From NCBI GenBank assembly GCA_964036155.1, contig OZ038422.1:22963201-23027200 (forward strand): a stretch of 64,000 nucleotides of DNA, written 5' to 3'. Made by a program: the position numbers and the translations under genes. Numbering within the stretch: the first letter of the stretch is position 1; each line of letters opens with the position of its first letter. The DNA comes from Diploscapter coronatus (taxonomy: Eukaryota > Nematoda > Chromadorea > Rhabditida > Rhabditidae). The notes beneath the pieces were generated by a model that was given only the letters and a program-made list of their open reading frames with translations, did no database searches and was not told the origin of the DNA. Shown piece by piece: positions 50,357 through 61,540 of the stretch.

Positions 50357-50563
50357 ATCGTGAAGTTTACATATCGTTTTGGTAGAAGTCTTCTGCACTA
50401 CATTGAGCATAAATCAGCGAAGAAGTGCATAACAAAATCACAAGATGATGAATAATCCTCATTTTCCAAAATTGTTAGCTAGATTAATTCACATTTTAAA
50501 ATTACAAAGAAAGCTGGCATCGTTTAGTAATCGTGTTTGTTAGAGATGTCGTTTTATATATAC
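50357..50563 (-). repeat. Duplicated segment, copy A (promoter plus signal-peptide exon)
   Basis: About 205 bases nearly repeated at 53875-54078 (roughly 85% identical by eye). On the minus strand it contains a 31-codon frame, 50367-50462, beginning MRIIHHLVILLC and ending CSAEDFYQND before a stop or a GTAAAC donor. It is a clear signal peptide with AQ|C as likely cleavage region. The conserved flank upstream suggests that the promoter was copied along with the exon. Confidence 0.75.
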
Positions 50564-51627
50564 AAAGGGGAGGAGAGGTTACTAAACATTTTAGTAGAAT
50601 GAGAGTGACCCAATATTTTTGTCCACTATTGTAAATCCAGAATACTAAAAATTTCACGTCATAAATTCATTCCCCAAATTTCATTGTGCAAAATTAATCC
50701 ATAAAAATAACCTAATAATTGTAAATTAATTCTCAAGCATTGAACGTGAAAAATAACATATAAAATAATTCAATGGAAGACGTGATAGACTTCAATTGAC
50801 AAGATAGTTCCGATAACTTCTATTTTAAAATTAGGCATATATTTAATACGCGAGTCAACTCATTTGCGATTGACTAATTTCATGTAGTAGTTTGTTAAAT
50901 TACGTAATGATTTCTTTTTGGAATCTAAAATAATGAACAATATATATATATATATTCAGTCGTTATTTTTATTATCCGTATCAAGAAGAAAAGCTTTATC
51001 TGAACAATTCGCTCACTTGGATTATTTTTCTACAGGTATAGAAAAAGCTACTCAATTTGCAAAGAGTAAATTTGAAAATATATTATTTCATGCATTTTTT
51101 CATCCTGATAAATGTCAAAATTCATTTTGTTTTTCTCTAATATAAAAATGCAGATCAGATTATTCAGAATGCATTATTTTTCATTTTCAAAATTTCGACA
51201 CATAAATAAAACGATGCGTTATATTTTGTCAGCATTAACAGATCAACTTCAGCAAAAATTGAGATAATTTAGTCATAGGCCATTTTTGTCTTTTATTAAA
51301 TTAATTACATATCGAATTATCAGTATAACAAATTAACTAATTAATATTTATATCGCATCGCATCATCATAATTGGAGATCATTTATATTAATTTTTAAGT
51401 TCAATAATTCTCCAGCAAATTCAATATTATTCAGTATATTATCTGTAAATAATCCATCAATTATCTTCGAATTCATAAGTATGAATTCTTGTAGTGGCTC
51501 TTATTTATACTCTTAAACAGATTGTGGGTATTTTCTGGTTATTATATAATATAATTTTCCCTTTTAATATCGATATCTTTGAGAAATATAATTGTTTTGC
51601 ATGTTCGTCTTCTCTGCAGGATTTACT
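50564..51627. other. Intergenic, AT-rich
   Basis: No exon supported. Near 50616-50633 the string TTTTTGTCCACTATTGTA resembles one end of a Tc1/mariner-type element; no matching end was found. A short TA dinucleotide run lies at about 50940-50955. Confidence 0.35.
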
Positions 51628-51641
51628 TATTTTAGTCAGAA

Positions 51642-53881
51642 ATGTCAAATTTGCCAATGAATGAAGCTGGAAACGAGATCAAGGGATATGAAACATATCA
51701 TATTTTTCAAACGGTATGAAAAATTATAATGTTTTTTTAACATAAGATCTCAGACTTCTTCGATACTTGCAATAGTCACGAACGTATTTTCCTTCTACAT
51801 AATCAAGCGCTATTCGAGGGCTGAGTTTGGAAATTACAAATATCTGATGCTGATTTTCGCCATTTTCGGAATCTATTATGCCTTCATCGAGATTCTGGTT
51901 TTGCCTGTGAGTTTTTATAAACCTTTTTTTTTTTAATTGATCGAACCATGATTATCCAAATGTTTGGATTAAAATATAAATTGAAATTCTTTAAAGATCT
52001 TCGTCATAATTCAGTTGTAATGATATTTTCACATTTGAGTAGGTTTGCATACCTAAATTGTAAAAGTCCATTTTTGTGTAAGAAAAATAAGTGCAATAGT
52101 ATAAAAATTCTCAAATTTTTTTTTTTTTTTTTTTTTTTCCTAGCCTTATTATTCCCACTGGGTGGGGTCGGCTACCCTCGAGCTCGTAATGGAGCTCAGC
52201 CTTCTTATTGGGACAGTCGGCCTATCCTAGCCACACAGGACTAGTGGCCCGTCCCGAGGACAGACTGTTGTTGTGTGCAACAGCCGAGGGATTTTTAGGC
52301 AATTTTTCTCGTGGTTTTATCCACTACCAACATTTCTTAACCCCCTTGGTTTGGGTAGGAGCGGGGGGCGAACTTGAGCCCTAGCTGTAGGCAGTAACAC
52401 ACAACCACTGCGCTACGCCGCTCTATAAAAATTCTCAAATATTGGTTCATAAATAAATCGTTTGAAATTCAGGGTTTCTTTGGCTGGGAGCATACGAAGG
52501 GATTCTTTCCGACCTCGTTCATCCGTCGTACCAAATATGCTTCTGCAATTGGGTGTCTTTACCCGTCGGCTTTCGCCATGAGTCTGGTCCTTATTGCTGT
52601 GCATTTCATCTATCGGTACTTCGCGATATGCAGGTATGAAATATGGCTTAGCGAAATTTCAATTTTGAACTCGTCCGCAATCAAATTGTCACTCCCTTAA
52701 ATTCTCGCATAAAAATATTAATTTTCGTTGTCCTAAAATGATCATTACATTGAACTTCATTACAGAGTTCAATGGCTCTACTGGTTCGACTTCCCATATT
52801 GCCTGATTTGGGTGGTGATCTTCATTATTTATTCCGTGAATTACTGGGCATCAGTCTACTTTGGCTATCATGCAGATCAACCAACTATTGAATCACTAAG
52901 AGAGTACAATTTATTTTCATTATACTCGCCAAGAATATTAATCAAATTCACAAACTATTCATTTCAGACCCCTTTACCACGAATATGGAATAGACGTTGA
53001 TGATATCGATCTAATGGCGACGATGTATTTTGTAAGAGTTCCTTTTTTATTTTTGATTAAGGAGTATTTATCAGGCCAAAACTCCTAATGGGTTAGTCCC
53101 GCGGTGGAAAGACCTGGCTGTCTGCATCAATATGCTGTTTCTGATTGCAATTGTTCTGGCAATCATCATCTTCTTCTGCATCAAAATTCAGACGGCCCTG
53201 AGAAATAATATCATGATGAGTGCAAAGACAAAACGCCTTCAAACGCAACTTTTCAAGACGTTGTTCTGTCAGGTGGGAAATTTGCACAAGAATATAAAGA
53301 GGAAGGATTCTTAGGGTGAAATTCCAGTGATATTCAGAAAATAATAGCCTCAAACGGCACTATGAACTTGAATACCAATCATTTTCCTTCATCCGAAAGA
53401 AAATTCTCACAAAATTTAGACAATCGTCCCGATCGTTACCGGCTTCGGGCCTGTTTCAATCACTTATTTCGCGCCTCTTGTCGGATGGAATCTGGGAAAA
53501 TACACGAATCTCGTCAGCGTGGTTTGTATGAAACTAATTGCTCAAAAATGTTGAATCATTTTAGATACTCTCGTTTTACCCTCTTTGCGATCCAATTCTT
53601 GTCTTGATGATGATTGCAGGTAAATGTGTTCGATTCTGGAATGACTTTATAGAAAAGGAAAGAAATGCTAGAACTGAGAAATGAAAATTAGAATTTGTCA
53701 TTTTATAATACGACAAATAATTTTGCTTTGAAACCTAACTATTTTGCACAACAATTACCTTTAAATTCCAGATTATCGTCGAGCAATCTATCAAATGATC
53801 ACTTGCCAGAGAGTCACAGGAAGGGTTTCGTCAACTAGCAATATATCGACTCAAGCTAATCCCTCTTTTTCAAAATCGTGA
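51642..53881 (+). CDS. Serpentine chemoreceptor, STR-like (7TM)
   Basis: Nine exons, about 330 residues. Nematode-specific STR/SRD-type chemoreceptor of sensory neurons. Landmarks in order: an N-terminal helix (ILAIVTNVFSFYII), FGNYKYLMLIFAIFGIYYAFIEILVLP (TM2), HFIYRYFAICR at the end of TM3 (the STR counterpart of DRY), VQWLYWFDFPYCLIWVVIFIIYS (TM4), EYGIDVDDIDLMATMYF (loop), TM5 in LAVCINMLFLIAIVLAIIIFF, MMSAKTKRLQTQLFKTLFCQ (intracellular loop before TM6, very typical), and ILSFYPLCDPILVLMMIADYRR (TM7). The start follows a TTTTAG acceptor by 7 bases. The 52.1-52.4 kb SINE sits in its second intron. The stop codon lies at the edge of the duplicated segment, copy B. Confidence 0.88.
52117..52423 (-). 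mobile_element. tRNA-derived SINE with poly(A) tail
   Basis: Read on the minus strand, the element starts GAGCGGCGTAGCGCAGTGG, containing a perfect pol III A box (TAGCGCAGTGG), then a B-box-like GGCTCAAGTTC about 35 bases on, a roughly 200-base unrelated body and a 22-base A tail. It is flanked by a perfect 17-base target-site duplication, TATAAAAATTCTCAAAT, at 52100-52116 and 52424-52440. It sits in an intron of the STR-like receptor, antisense to it. Confidence 0.88.
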
Positions 53882-54078
53882 AATTTACATATCGCTTTGG
53901 TAGAAGTCTTCTGCACTACATTGAGCATAAATCCGTGAAAGAATGCATAACAAAATCACAAGAAGATGAATATTCTTCATTTCTCCAAATTGATAGCTAA
54001 ATTAATTCATGCATTCAAAAGTTAGAAAGCTGGCATCGTTTAGTAGTCGTGTTTGTTAAAGATATCTTTTTGTATATC
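53875..54078 (-). repeat. Duplicated segment, copy B
   Basis: Counterpart of 50357-50563 in the same orientation. Its minus-strand frame 53885-53980 reads MKNIHLLVILLCIL, then the same AQCSAEDFYQ end as copy A, so the signal-peptide frame is preserved although the DNA has diverged. The remainder of the donor gene is not present here; instead the copy runs into the end of the STR-like gene on the other strand. Confidence 0.75.
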
Positions 54079-54700
54079 AGTTGTACTTCTTTCTCGACTA
54101 CATTACTTTATCGATAAAATTGACGCTTTAATTTTACTTGTTTTGATCTGATTATCATAGAATTAGGTGCTCGTTAGAGTTCACGCAATTTTATCTTTTC
54201 TAACCTCTATAATTGAACCATACTATGATAGAACATACTTTTTCGCTTAAGAAATAAACTATGAGTGATAATAGCAATGAAAATTAAGAACGGTGAAATC
54301 TTTCAGCGTACTGATAAATGATTATTCTTCAAGGTAAATTCCAAAGCCATCAATCCGATCAGTCACTGCGAAAATATTTAGTTCATTATTATGGTAAATG
54401 CCAAATCCATTAACTTTCATCGCTATTTGTTCGACTCTTATGTCCATTCTCAGCGATTCCAAGCCTTCTCAAATATTTTACAATCTATCTATTTCAACTT
54501 GTACCAATCGATATACTAGCTTGAATTTAAAAAAAGAAAACTATCAAACTAGAAATGAATTGTTAACAGTTCTGTCTCTATCTTGCTCACACAAAGAGGT
54601 GTCAATCAGCGTGCATTGTCTCACTATGCTTGGGCCACGTCAGGTTACACCAGATTGCATTGTTAGAGAGAATAAGAGCTCATTTGAGACCCTCTCAGAC
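54079..54700. other. Intergenic
   Basis: No supported gene. The strings GGTAAATTCCAAAGCCATCAA and GGTAAATGCCAAATCCATTAA occur about 60 bases apart near 54335 and 54390, a small imperfect direct repeat. Confidence 0.35.
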
Positions 54701-54702
54701 AT

Positions 54703-54813
54703 ACTCGTATGGCCCAATTGGATGTGTGACCGCCAAAGAAGGCGTCCGCCTACGGTCCAGGGTTACGGCCCTCGGGAAGCGGAAGATTCTAGATTCGAAT
54801 TCTAGTACGGGTA
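54703..54813 (+). tRNA. tRNA-Arg(ACG)-like gene with two insertions
   Basis: A cloverleaf can be drawn: acceptor stem ACTCGTA with TACGGGT (seven pairs, one T-G), discriminator A, T arm CTAGA-TTCGAAT-TCTAG (five perfect pairs, canonical 7-base loop), anticodon stem TCCGC with GCGGA, D stem GCC with GGC. The 5' anticodon loop reads CTACGG, as in nematode tRNA-Arg(ACG), followed by about 21 extra bases, at the usual site for a tRNA intron. The D loop carries about 15 extra bases (54724-54738). A T5 pol III terminator follows 2 bases after the discriminator. A 111-base gene with a D-loop insertion is abnormal, so it may be a pseudogene or the head of a tRNA-derived repeat. Confidence 0.5.
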
Positions 54814-54869
54814 CTATTTTTGCCCAAAATTTTAATTTGCTATTAGCCTTCGACGGCCGCTTCGCCGGG

Positions 54870-55215
54870 ACTTAGTCGAATTTCAATTTTAATTCAATTG
54901 AAAATGTTATTTGAATTATTGCAAAGAAATTAATTTTTATTTTGACTATTTGAATTGGGACGTGATTTTGAGTTTTCATTTGAATTCTGAACCCGAACTT
55001 GGATTAGAATTTAGTCTGGGATTTTCGATCTTAACTTGGACCTTCAATTTGTTTAATTTGGACTTGAAATACCTTGAATTTTTGAAATTGAACATGGATT
55101 TGGATTTTCGAACCTAATGCTTGAATTTGACCTGTTTGAATTTTAATTTGGATTGTGAATTAAAGTTTCAACCTTAATTTTTAAGTTGAACTCGCTTTGT
55201 AATTTGAAATATACA
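54870..55215. repeat. Degenerate short tandem repeat
   Basis: Loose repetition of units like TTGAATTTGGA and AACTTGGAT with a spacing around 10-13 bases runs through this stretch (for example AACTTGGATTAGAATTTAG, AACTTGGACCTTCAATTTG). It opens a spurious plus-strand frame, 54911-55117. It looks like a decayed minisatellite. Confidence 0.5.
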
Positions 55216-56459
55216 TGAAATGTTTATCCAAAAATTTGATTTTATGTAAAAAATTGGCATAAAATTAAACTTTTGGCAAAAATTATGAATATCGATCTTT
55301 CGATCTATTATTCATTTTATCTCAACCATAGAAATTATCTGGTTCCATTGAATCTCTAATTCCACTCCACGCTAATGAGAATGACCAATTCTTCGTTAAG
55401 CCTTTGCCTTTTATGCATGTTGGATATACGATAATTCGTTAATTTGATCATGTCTGCATTTGGAATTCCCATTTTCATTGATGTCATTTCCCACTGTTTG
55501 AAGACCACCTTTCAAGACTAAGATATGTCGAATAATGACCACCTATTATTCACCAAAGAAGAAATTAACGTTTAAGTCAAAAATTAGCATTTATGTTAAT
55601 TAAAAATCAAATCGCGATAAAAACTATACGTTGCACATCATGACGAAAAGACCTTTCCAACCATGTATAACACTTGGGTCTACCATGCTTAGTATTCGAG
55701 AGCTAAGCTTGGACAAACAGACACACTTAACAAAAATTCTAATAAAGAGATTGTAACACACAGGTTGAAAATGTTATTGGCAAAATTTTCATACGATTCT
55801 ACTTGTGTTGACTTGAGAAAATAGGCGAGCTAAGCGTCATCGCCACACCTTCATCCCTATTTCTTTCGGCTTGACGGAAAATCTGTCTAGGTTCTGTTTG
55901 GTATCGGTGCCAGAGACAATTGAATATAAGAGAATCGAGGACAAACACAGAAAGGGCAGCAATCGGATCATTCCTTCAGACCTGCGCAACAAATGTTCAC
56001 CTTTTCATACGCAGGGATTTCCCCTCCTCTGCTGTTTGATGTCTTTAATCGGGCTATAACATGCCAAGCAAGGAGGTGATGTCTTGCGTGCTGTCAATGA
56101 TGTCGAATTAATATTATCGATCATCATGTAGCAGCTGAATTTTTTCTTATCATTCGAGTTCATATGCCCGTCTCACAGCCTTGAAAAATACTTGTACGTA
56201 TTGAAGTGTACAAGTAGTATTTCAAGATCAAGCTTAGAGTGGAAGGTCGTCAGGGATCCCATGCGACCTAGTCAATTTATTTTCTTAAACTATTTCAAGC
56301 TTTTTATATAGGTTAAAATCTTTATAGCGCATATCAATACTGTGGTTTAGCCCAATATGCGACTTACCACCGATAGATATTTAAAATATATATATACGAT
56401 AATCTCCCTTGGTCTTTTCAAGATCGACTATAACACAAAATCATCACCGATTAAGTTTA
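55216..56459. other. Intergenic
   Basis: Nothing that I can support. A 62-codon plus-strand frame at 55871-56059 has no recognisable features. Confidence 0.35.
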
Positions 56460-56467
56460 GGAAATAG

Positions 56468-57565
56468 ATGTTGGTAAGGAGATTGCTGATAATCAAAACT
56501 GTGCTCGTCTTCTACTCAAACGGTTGCATTACTTCTCCCGATATGGAGGATGATGAGTTTACAACAGGTAAAACTACCCACAATGTTGTATATGCAGAAT
56601 GTGCAGAGTTATTTACCTAAATCCGAACGCCAGAGATAGACATGCTATAGATGTGTGACAAATTTTTAGTGTGTAAAAATCGTTGGCGATGAGATAATAG
56701 AACTGAATTTATGTAACAAATTCAGAGACTACTATTCTAACAACTGAAACCACATCTATATCTACTATAAGCACGAGCATAGGTTCGACGACGATGGCCA
56801 CATCCACTACAACTTCCTCAACAACCATATCGACGACCCCAGGTCAGGCCAATTTAAAAACTAATTCGAATTCGGCGAAAGCTCTCGTCTAAACAGCACA
56901 TATTTTTCGTGCTTTTTGCCACAAACTTGAATAGTTCCGATGTGTTGTTTATGACAACATGACATCAGTGAGGAAGCCTAAATAGTTTTAGTCAGACTAA
57001 ATAAAATTACGAAAGAGTGGACAAAGAAAGTTGACAACGTCCTGCCAGCACCTGGCACATGGTCGTTCGGAATTTAAATTCTGGAATTGGCGAAAACGAA
57101 ATTGTTCTTAGTTTTCGTTTCTGATTCGAAATTGTGAACACAATTGGTCTAGCGATGAGCGCTGTCTTTCCGAATTTCAAATCTGTTCTTCAATAGATCG
57201 ATCGAATTTCAGTTCCTTGCACAACTACATGCAATTTGCCGATGACAGTCGGCTTCGATTGGGTCGGCACTGGTGGTTGTTCTGAGGACTACACATTACG
57301 TGACTATGCGGTGCCGATATTCACTCTGAGAACAGTTATGGGCGAGTGCACACTGTCAATCACCTGCCCAAGCGGGTATATGTATGGAGTCGCAGTAACC
57401 TATGGACCCTTTGGCTCGTATAATTGCTATGCTGATAACGATCCTTATCCAACCCTTCAAGACTTTCTTTTTTATTATACCAATATTTCTTGTGATACGA
57501 CGGTAAACTATTTCAGAAGTTTTAGCTATGGGGAAGAGGTGCGTGCATTCCTCTGTTATAACTGA
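56468..57565 (+). CDS. Secreted mucin-like, cysteine-rich protein
   Basis: Three exons with matching phases: 56468 to about 56568, a middle exon near 56727-56841, and about 57212-57565. Residues 1-22 form a basic-hydrophobic signal sequence (MLVRRLLIIKTVLVFYS), followed by an acidic spacer. The middle exon codes almost only Thr, Ser and Ile, an O-glycosylation-type mucin segment of about 40 residues. The C-terminal domain of about 117 residues has eight cysteines, starting VPCTTTCN and ending FLCYN, with CTLSITCPSGYMYGVAV in the middle. This signal / Thr-rich / small Cys domain design is common among nematode surface or secreted proteins; the final domain recalls the DUF281/C6 type, but I am not sure. 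Confidence 0.6.
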
Positions 57566-60500
57566 TAACAAACCTTGAAAGAGAAGACAATAGGATCGCA
57601 TGCTGAGATATCATAGGAAAGTAGATTTTGAAAAAAATGACGCATAAACTATCCATAATCTTTTCTCGATTGTGTGTATGTCATTGGGCTTTAAGATGAA
57701 TAATTTTTTGAATAAATACACTTAGATTGTTGATGTATATGTAGGCCAATATCTCTATACTTCGAAATTATTTTACGTTAACTGCATTAAAATGAATGTG
57801 TCTACCTTAACGTTTCATATATTCATATAGCGTAATCATAAATGAATTGATTATATATAAGTAGGGAGTGCAAGTCCTGCCCCCTGTGAAGTAAAAGTCA
57901 AGGAGCGATTTTTCGTTACTTTTTTTTTTCAAAAAATTCTAGAATTTTTGCGAAGCTATTTTTTCTGATCTTTCTTTTCCCACTATTAGATATGAGCTTA
58001 GGGAACATTTTTGTCGCGAATTGCGACCTTTTGAACCTATCCTCTATGCAAAAATGTTTTCTTTTCTGCTTGCCTCTTGCTCGCGCTTTCTGCCGAGAGA
58101 TAAAGGGAGCTTGCCTGCTCCTTAACACATTTCCCTGTATTTACTTTTTTATTGATTTTTCTTTTAAATTAAATAAATGGTTTAATTACCCAAGTTTGAG
58201 GTTTACCATCGCCAACCAACACGTGCCTGTCTAACTTCGCATACTTGGTCTACTCACTAGCACACAAATTAATTCTCTAACCATTTTTAATTTTTGCTTC
58301 CGGAACATGCCCCCGAAATCTAACTTGAGCCGGTTAAAACGTACAGTGAAAATTTCAAATCGTTCGTTTGAGCCTTGCAGACCCCGTTCATCATTTCCTC
58401 AAGCTGAATATGAAGGAACAGTCCTTTCTGGTTATTTTGAGCAAAAAATCCCATAATATTAGGTCAAGACGCCTGAAGACGTTGTAAAAAACCTTTTTTT
58501 GCTGAAATAACACAATACAAGGCTATCTGGCACTTGTTTCATAGCTTTTTGCTATAAGTTCGATTAGCCCATAAGATTTTGAAAAAAAAAAAAAAACATT
58601 TTCATAACTCTACCTTTACGTAGGGGATATCACTTGCGCTCTCTAATTTGACCATGATTTAATATTTTCCATATGTTTTCAGCATTTGTTTTGAAAGCGA
58701 TTTTTATGACTGCAACCTCGTTTTCAAGCACCTGACTATTATTATCGAGTAGTGCCCAAGAACTCGATGTGGTCGTAACCAAGATAAATTGAGTTAGCAG
58801 AAGAAATGAGATACTAAGAAAATGAGAAATGGTGATATAAAACGTGGCTTTATTATAAAGTTACAGAAAAGAATAAAAATATGCTCAAGATCACAATTAA
58901 GCCTAATCAAACCAGTTTGTTTTCACGAAATCTGTTCATGTCGACTTTAAAATTAAAGTTCAGCAGAAAAAGGACTAATTAGTCTTGTCATTCTGCCAAA
59001 CTATGCATGCATCATTTATTTACAGATCTAGACAGATTTTCAGCCCGAACAAAAAATTATAGGGGAGGAAGTACGCAAATAAAATTTTCTTTATAGATAA
59101 TTGATGCATAGGAGGGCGCAATAGGATTTTTGCAGAATATTCTGACTTAAGAGGGATCCGCACGAGGGAGCTGACTTAAACCGTGCTAGATATGTTCATT
59201 CACTCTCGCACCATTTTTCAGATCAATAATTCAATTTTTCTCCGGTTGTTTTACTGGTAGTTTCGACTATTTTTCATCATTCATTTTCTAGACGCAACTG
59301 AAAGTGCTATTTTCGTACTCAAGAATAACGTAAGAATGTACAAATTCGTGCCTTGTACAAAATAATAACGCAAATCTGAATGAATATAATTTCCCTGGAG
59401 AAGTTGATCAAATCGCCGAACCGTGTTATCATACGCAAATTGCTTCTATTTCCGTGAACATATTCATTAGTCGCCGCTCACATGAACTCCATGGAGCTTG
59501 TGACTATGGATTCTTAGAAACCTAAGGATATAATCAAAGCTAGGATAATTGAACTTTTATATCCGATTTATAAATGTTCCTAAAGTTGCGAATAGCCTAC
59601 ATCTCAGTTCGGGTTCAATTATATACATTATTTCTCGCATGCACGAGATTTTCTATAAATTTGTACTCTCGCATGTCCCGAATTATGCAATGATGTGTGA
59701 AAATAAATGAGCTCCAATGAACTCTCTGATATCTTGAGATTAAAATCCTCCGATCTATATTTTCATCACACATGTTGCTGCATTGTTCACTAGAGTGCGA
59801 TTCAATTACCCCTAATCTCTTTCCATTCATCGGGTACTATTTTTGGCCCATTACTACAGTATACATTGCCTGTCCATTGTCTAACATGAGTGAGTTGATC
59901 TTTGCAGTAATTTTTATTGCATTTGTGCCGTCTTAAAAAGTTTATCAGAACTGAGCAAATTTGTGCATGTTTTTGAAATTATTCGTCTTTAGTCGTTCGA
60001 TGTCATTGTCTTCGACTTCGAATATTTTAAAAGAAAGAAAACACATTTCTTCAATCCAGCTTCCAACAGAATTTCTCCCTTCTATCGTCGATTCCACAAG
60101 TTATTCCCTCATTCTTTTTCTCATTTGACTTGTATTCGGTAAGACAATTCTCCATTTTCAATTCAATTGCATTCTGTATTCGTAGTCGCGTTATTCGGTT
60201 ACGTCGGTTCAATCTCAGCTTCAATAGGGCGCAGCTCCTTCTGCCTTCTGTGCCTTGGGTAACCCATGGCGACACACAATTCACATTCTAAGCATTTCAT
60301 GCCGTTTTTCTCATTCGTCGTTACCTTTCCATCGGTACAATTTCTTTCGAATTGTCTTATTTTCGAGCCCCCGCGAGGACAGCGTAGTTCTGCACCCAAC
60401 GTAGATACTCTATCTATTTTGTCTCATCTCTTTTATTCCTAGTCCAAGCCATATCCGTTTTAGAGATTACTCTTCTCTCCATTATTATTTACCTATTTCT

Positions 60501-61529
60501 ATCTTGCACTAAACAATTTTGTTATTTCCTTTTCATCCGGGGCATGAAAATTTAGATTATGAAACGAAAAAAACATCCACACCATTTTCAATAGACCGTA
60601 TAAAAATTTAGTGTAGTTTGATTGAGTAATAAACGGAAAATTTTGATGCTCCAACTACAAATTTGATTTTTTGCTATTAGCGAGTCTTTAATTATAGTGC
60701 TGAAGCTCTCTTTAACCTACAATCATGCGAATGACATTAGTGCTCAAAATGAGTTGCTCTCCAGCTCTTCTCATTTAGACGTTATCAATAGCACCTGCAG
60801 GGGCGGACGCGTTTCTCGTGACCCAAAATGGCAGATGAAAATGCGCTTGAGGTTTGTCTTCAGGGCAGTGACGAAAGAAATTGAATTTCAAAAAAGTTGA
60901 TATCGAAATTGAAGTTCAAATTCATTCGAAAGAAAGCTTCTTCGAAATCGATTTTATGTTCGAAAGGTAAAAAAACTCTTGATATTCGACCTTCAAAATC
61001 TTAAATCCGACTCTTTTCCATCCGTGCTTTAAACTAATTAGCTGTAGGCACAAAGATAGGGGGGATGCATTCACAATCTGATCATCATAATAAGCAAAGA
61101 TCATGCTGTTCGAAGAGTTCCTTTTCCCGACAAACAGCCGTATCTCATTTCATTCATCATTATTATTCAGTCCAAATTAACGCTATTTATCCTTTCTGCA
61201 TTATCAATTTGCTTCATTCTGCATTTTTGTGTAATGAGTTCATTCACTTTTGAAGATTTTTAATTAGTGCAAGATTCTTCTCAAAATTCAGTCTAATTTG
61301 ATACTTTAAAGGTTCATCGCTTATTTATTTGCCTAATTGAATAATTGAATCAACGATGATATTCGAATCCCGTAGTCTCTAAATTTACCGTTCGAATTTC
61401 GTATCCTAAAATATTGAATTTTTAGGATGGCATAAATCCGATGTCCTAAAATGTGGACTCTCAATTATTTCTAGAGGCGTTTAGCCAACTTTCCTACGTA
61501 ATTCTCATAACTATTCCTATTATTCTCGA
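57566..61529. other. Gene-poor stretch
   Basis: About 4 kb with no gene that I can support. The only frame with any character is on the minus strand at 60199-60399 (a short Cys-containing stretch, CLECELC), without splice-site support. An 18-base string near 59830 (CGGGTACTATTTTTG...) repeats the sequence just 3' of the tRNA-like gene at 54809. Confidence 0.35.
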
Positions 61530-61537
61530 TTTCTTAG
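61530..61537 (+). promoter_or_regulatory. Candidate trans-splice acceptor of the globin gene
   Basis: TTTCTTAG lies 3 bases before the ATG at 61541, supporting this start and hence the N-terminal MGATLC lipid-modification motif. Confidence 0.45.
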
Positions 61538-61540
61538 CAA

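Noticed and set aside
59815..59850. Copy of the 3' flank of the tRNA-like gene (CGGGTACTATTTTTG)
   Set aside because: No T arm or other tRNA stems lie upstream, so a 15-18-base match could be chance.
60199..60399. Minus-strand frame with CLECELC and other Cys residues, a possible zinc ribbon
   Set aside because: Cysteine spacing does not form a convincing metal site, and no splice-linked exons support it.
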